64,000 bases of DNA. Source: Pseudomonadota bacterium. GTDB taxonomy: Bacteria > Pseudomonadota > Gammaproteobacteria > UBA1113. Every line of letters begins with the position of its first letter. Position 1 is the first letter of the stretch. The DNA lies in contig JAJXUV010000002.1 in the NCBI GenBank assembly GCA_021782495.1, positions 1 through 64,000 on the forward strand, given 5' to 3'. Made by a program: the position numbers and the translations under genes. This document shows positions 63,864 to 64,000 of this stretch, piece by piece. The notes under the pieces were generated by a model. The model searched no databases. It saw only the letters and a program-made list of their open reading frames with translations, and was not told the origin of the DNA.

Positions 63864-64000
63864 ATGCAAAAACCTATTTTAATCACGGGTGCTACGGGAA
63901 CGATTGGAAATTTTTTGAAGCAAGAGTTATTGTCAATGCAACATCCACTGCATCTGGCGGTTCGCAATCCTCAAAAATTTTCGGATAAAGATAAGTCTTT
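63864..64000 (+). CDS. NAD(P)-binding NmrA/SDR-like protein, cut by window end
   Basis: Only the first 45 codons are visible. MQKPILITGATGTIGNFLKQELL contains the TGATGxIG nucleotide-binding loop of atypical short-chain dehydrogenases of the NmrA/HSCARG type. A GGGAG site precedes ATG 63864. Such genes often pair with an ArsR- or HxlR-type regulator responding to redox or electrophilic stress, and the shared operator sequence supports control by the neighbouring repressor. Confidence 0.75.
   Translation, partial: MQKPILITGATGTIGNFLKQELLSMQHPLHLAVRNPQKFSDKDKS

Overview
The window looks like a chromosomal segment of a gammaproteobacterium, most likely of the order Legionellales (Legionella/Coxiella/Berkiella-like, host-associated). 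This is inference from four things. The letA(uvrY)-uvrC-pgsA, ratA-rnfH, fur/bamE, surE-nlpD, grpE-dnaK-dnaJ and lemA-htpX blocks are gammaproteobacterial. There are several ankyrin-repeat or kinase-like proteins of eukaryotic flavour. Three intergenic direct repeats match the PmrA box that marks Dot/Icm effector genes in Legionella and Coxiella. Intergenic palindromic repeats are very common. No secretion-system gene lies inside the window.

Layout. 1-7200: A-type Fe-S protein, mmsA, a GST, a Tyr-rich lipoprotein, a hybrid histidine kinase and an FAD oxidoreductase. 7208-10844: tRNA-Ser(UGA), letA/uvrY-uvrC-pgsA and a small membrane protein. 11205-17100: a zinc-ribbon protein, rhomboid protease, glycine-zipper/coiled-coil protein, truA, ratA-rnfH, a broken gene between two copies of the rnfH 3' end, a PmrA-box gene and rnpB. 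17106-25400: fur/bamE, guaB-guaA, tadA, dps, then dapD-dapE-ddl on the minus strand. 25671-28621: two membrane/ankyrin effector-like genes. 28618-33622: mfd and fabV. 33708-35285: an ankyrin protein with a long Ser-Glu dipeptide repeat. 35307-41265: rmuC, a family-4-type uracil-DNA glycosylase and grpE-dnaK-dnaJ behind an RpoH-like promoter. 41262-47784: an unknown gene, rlpA, htpX, lemA, eno, ftsB and surE-nlpD. 48036-49544: a kinase-like protein behind a PmrA box. 49541-57128: a complete trpEGDCFBA operon ending in a DAHP synthase gene. 57457-63352: a 1244-residue ankyrin protein with a HEPN-like motif and a 667-residue vWA protein. 63494-64000: an ArsR-type repressor and the start of an NmrA/SDR-like gene.

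How it fits together. Housekeeping blocks (peptidoglycan/lysine precursors, purine synthesis, tryptophan synthesis, heat shock, DNA repair) alternate with single effector-like genes, several of which look more AT-rich and have low-complexity, Ser- or Lys-rich C-termini. The gaps carry at least three families of hairpin repeats. The most unusual is a ~165 bp element present in two full copies. The two copies are nearly identical except for a 6-bp block that differs completely, yet stays perfectly complementary to its partner block. One copy lies in the probable 5' leader of grpE-dnaK-dnaJ.
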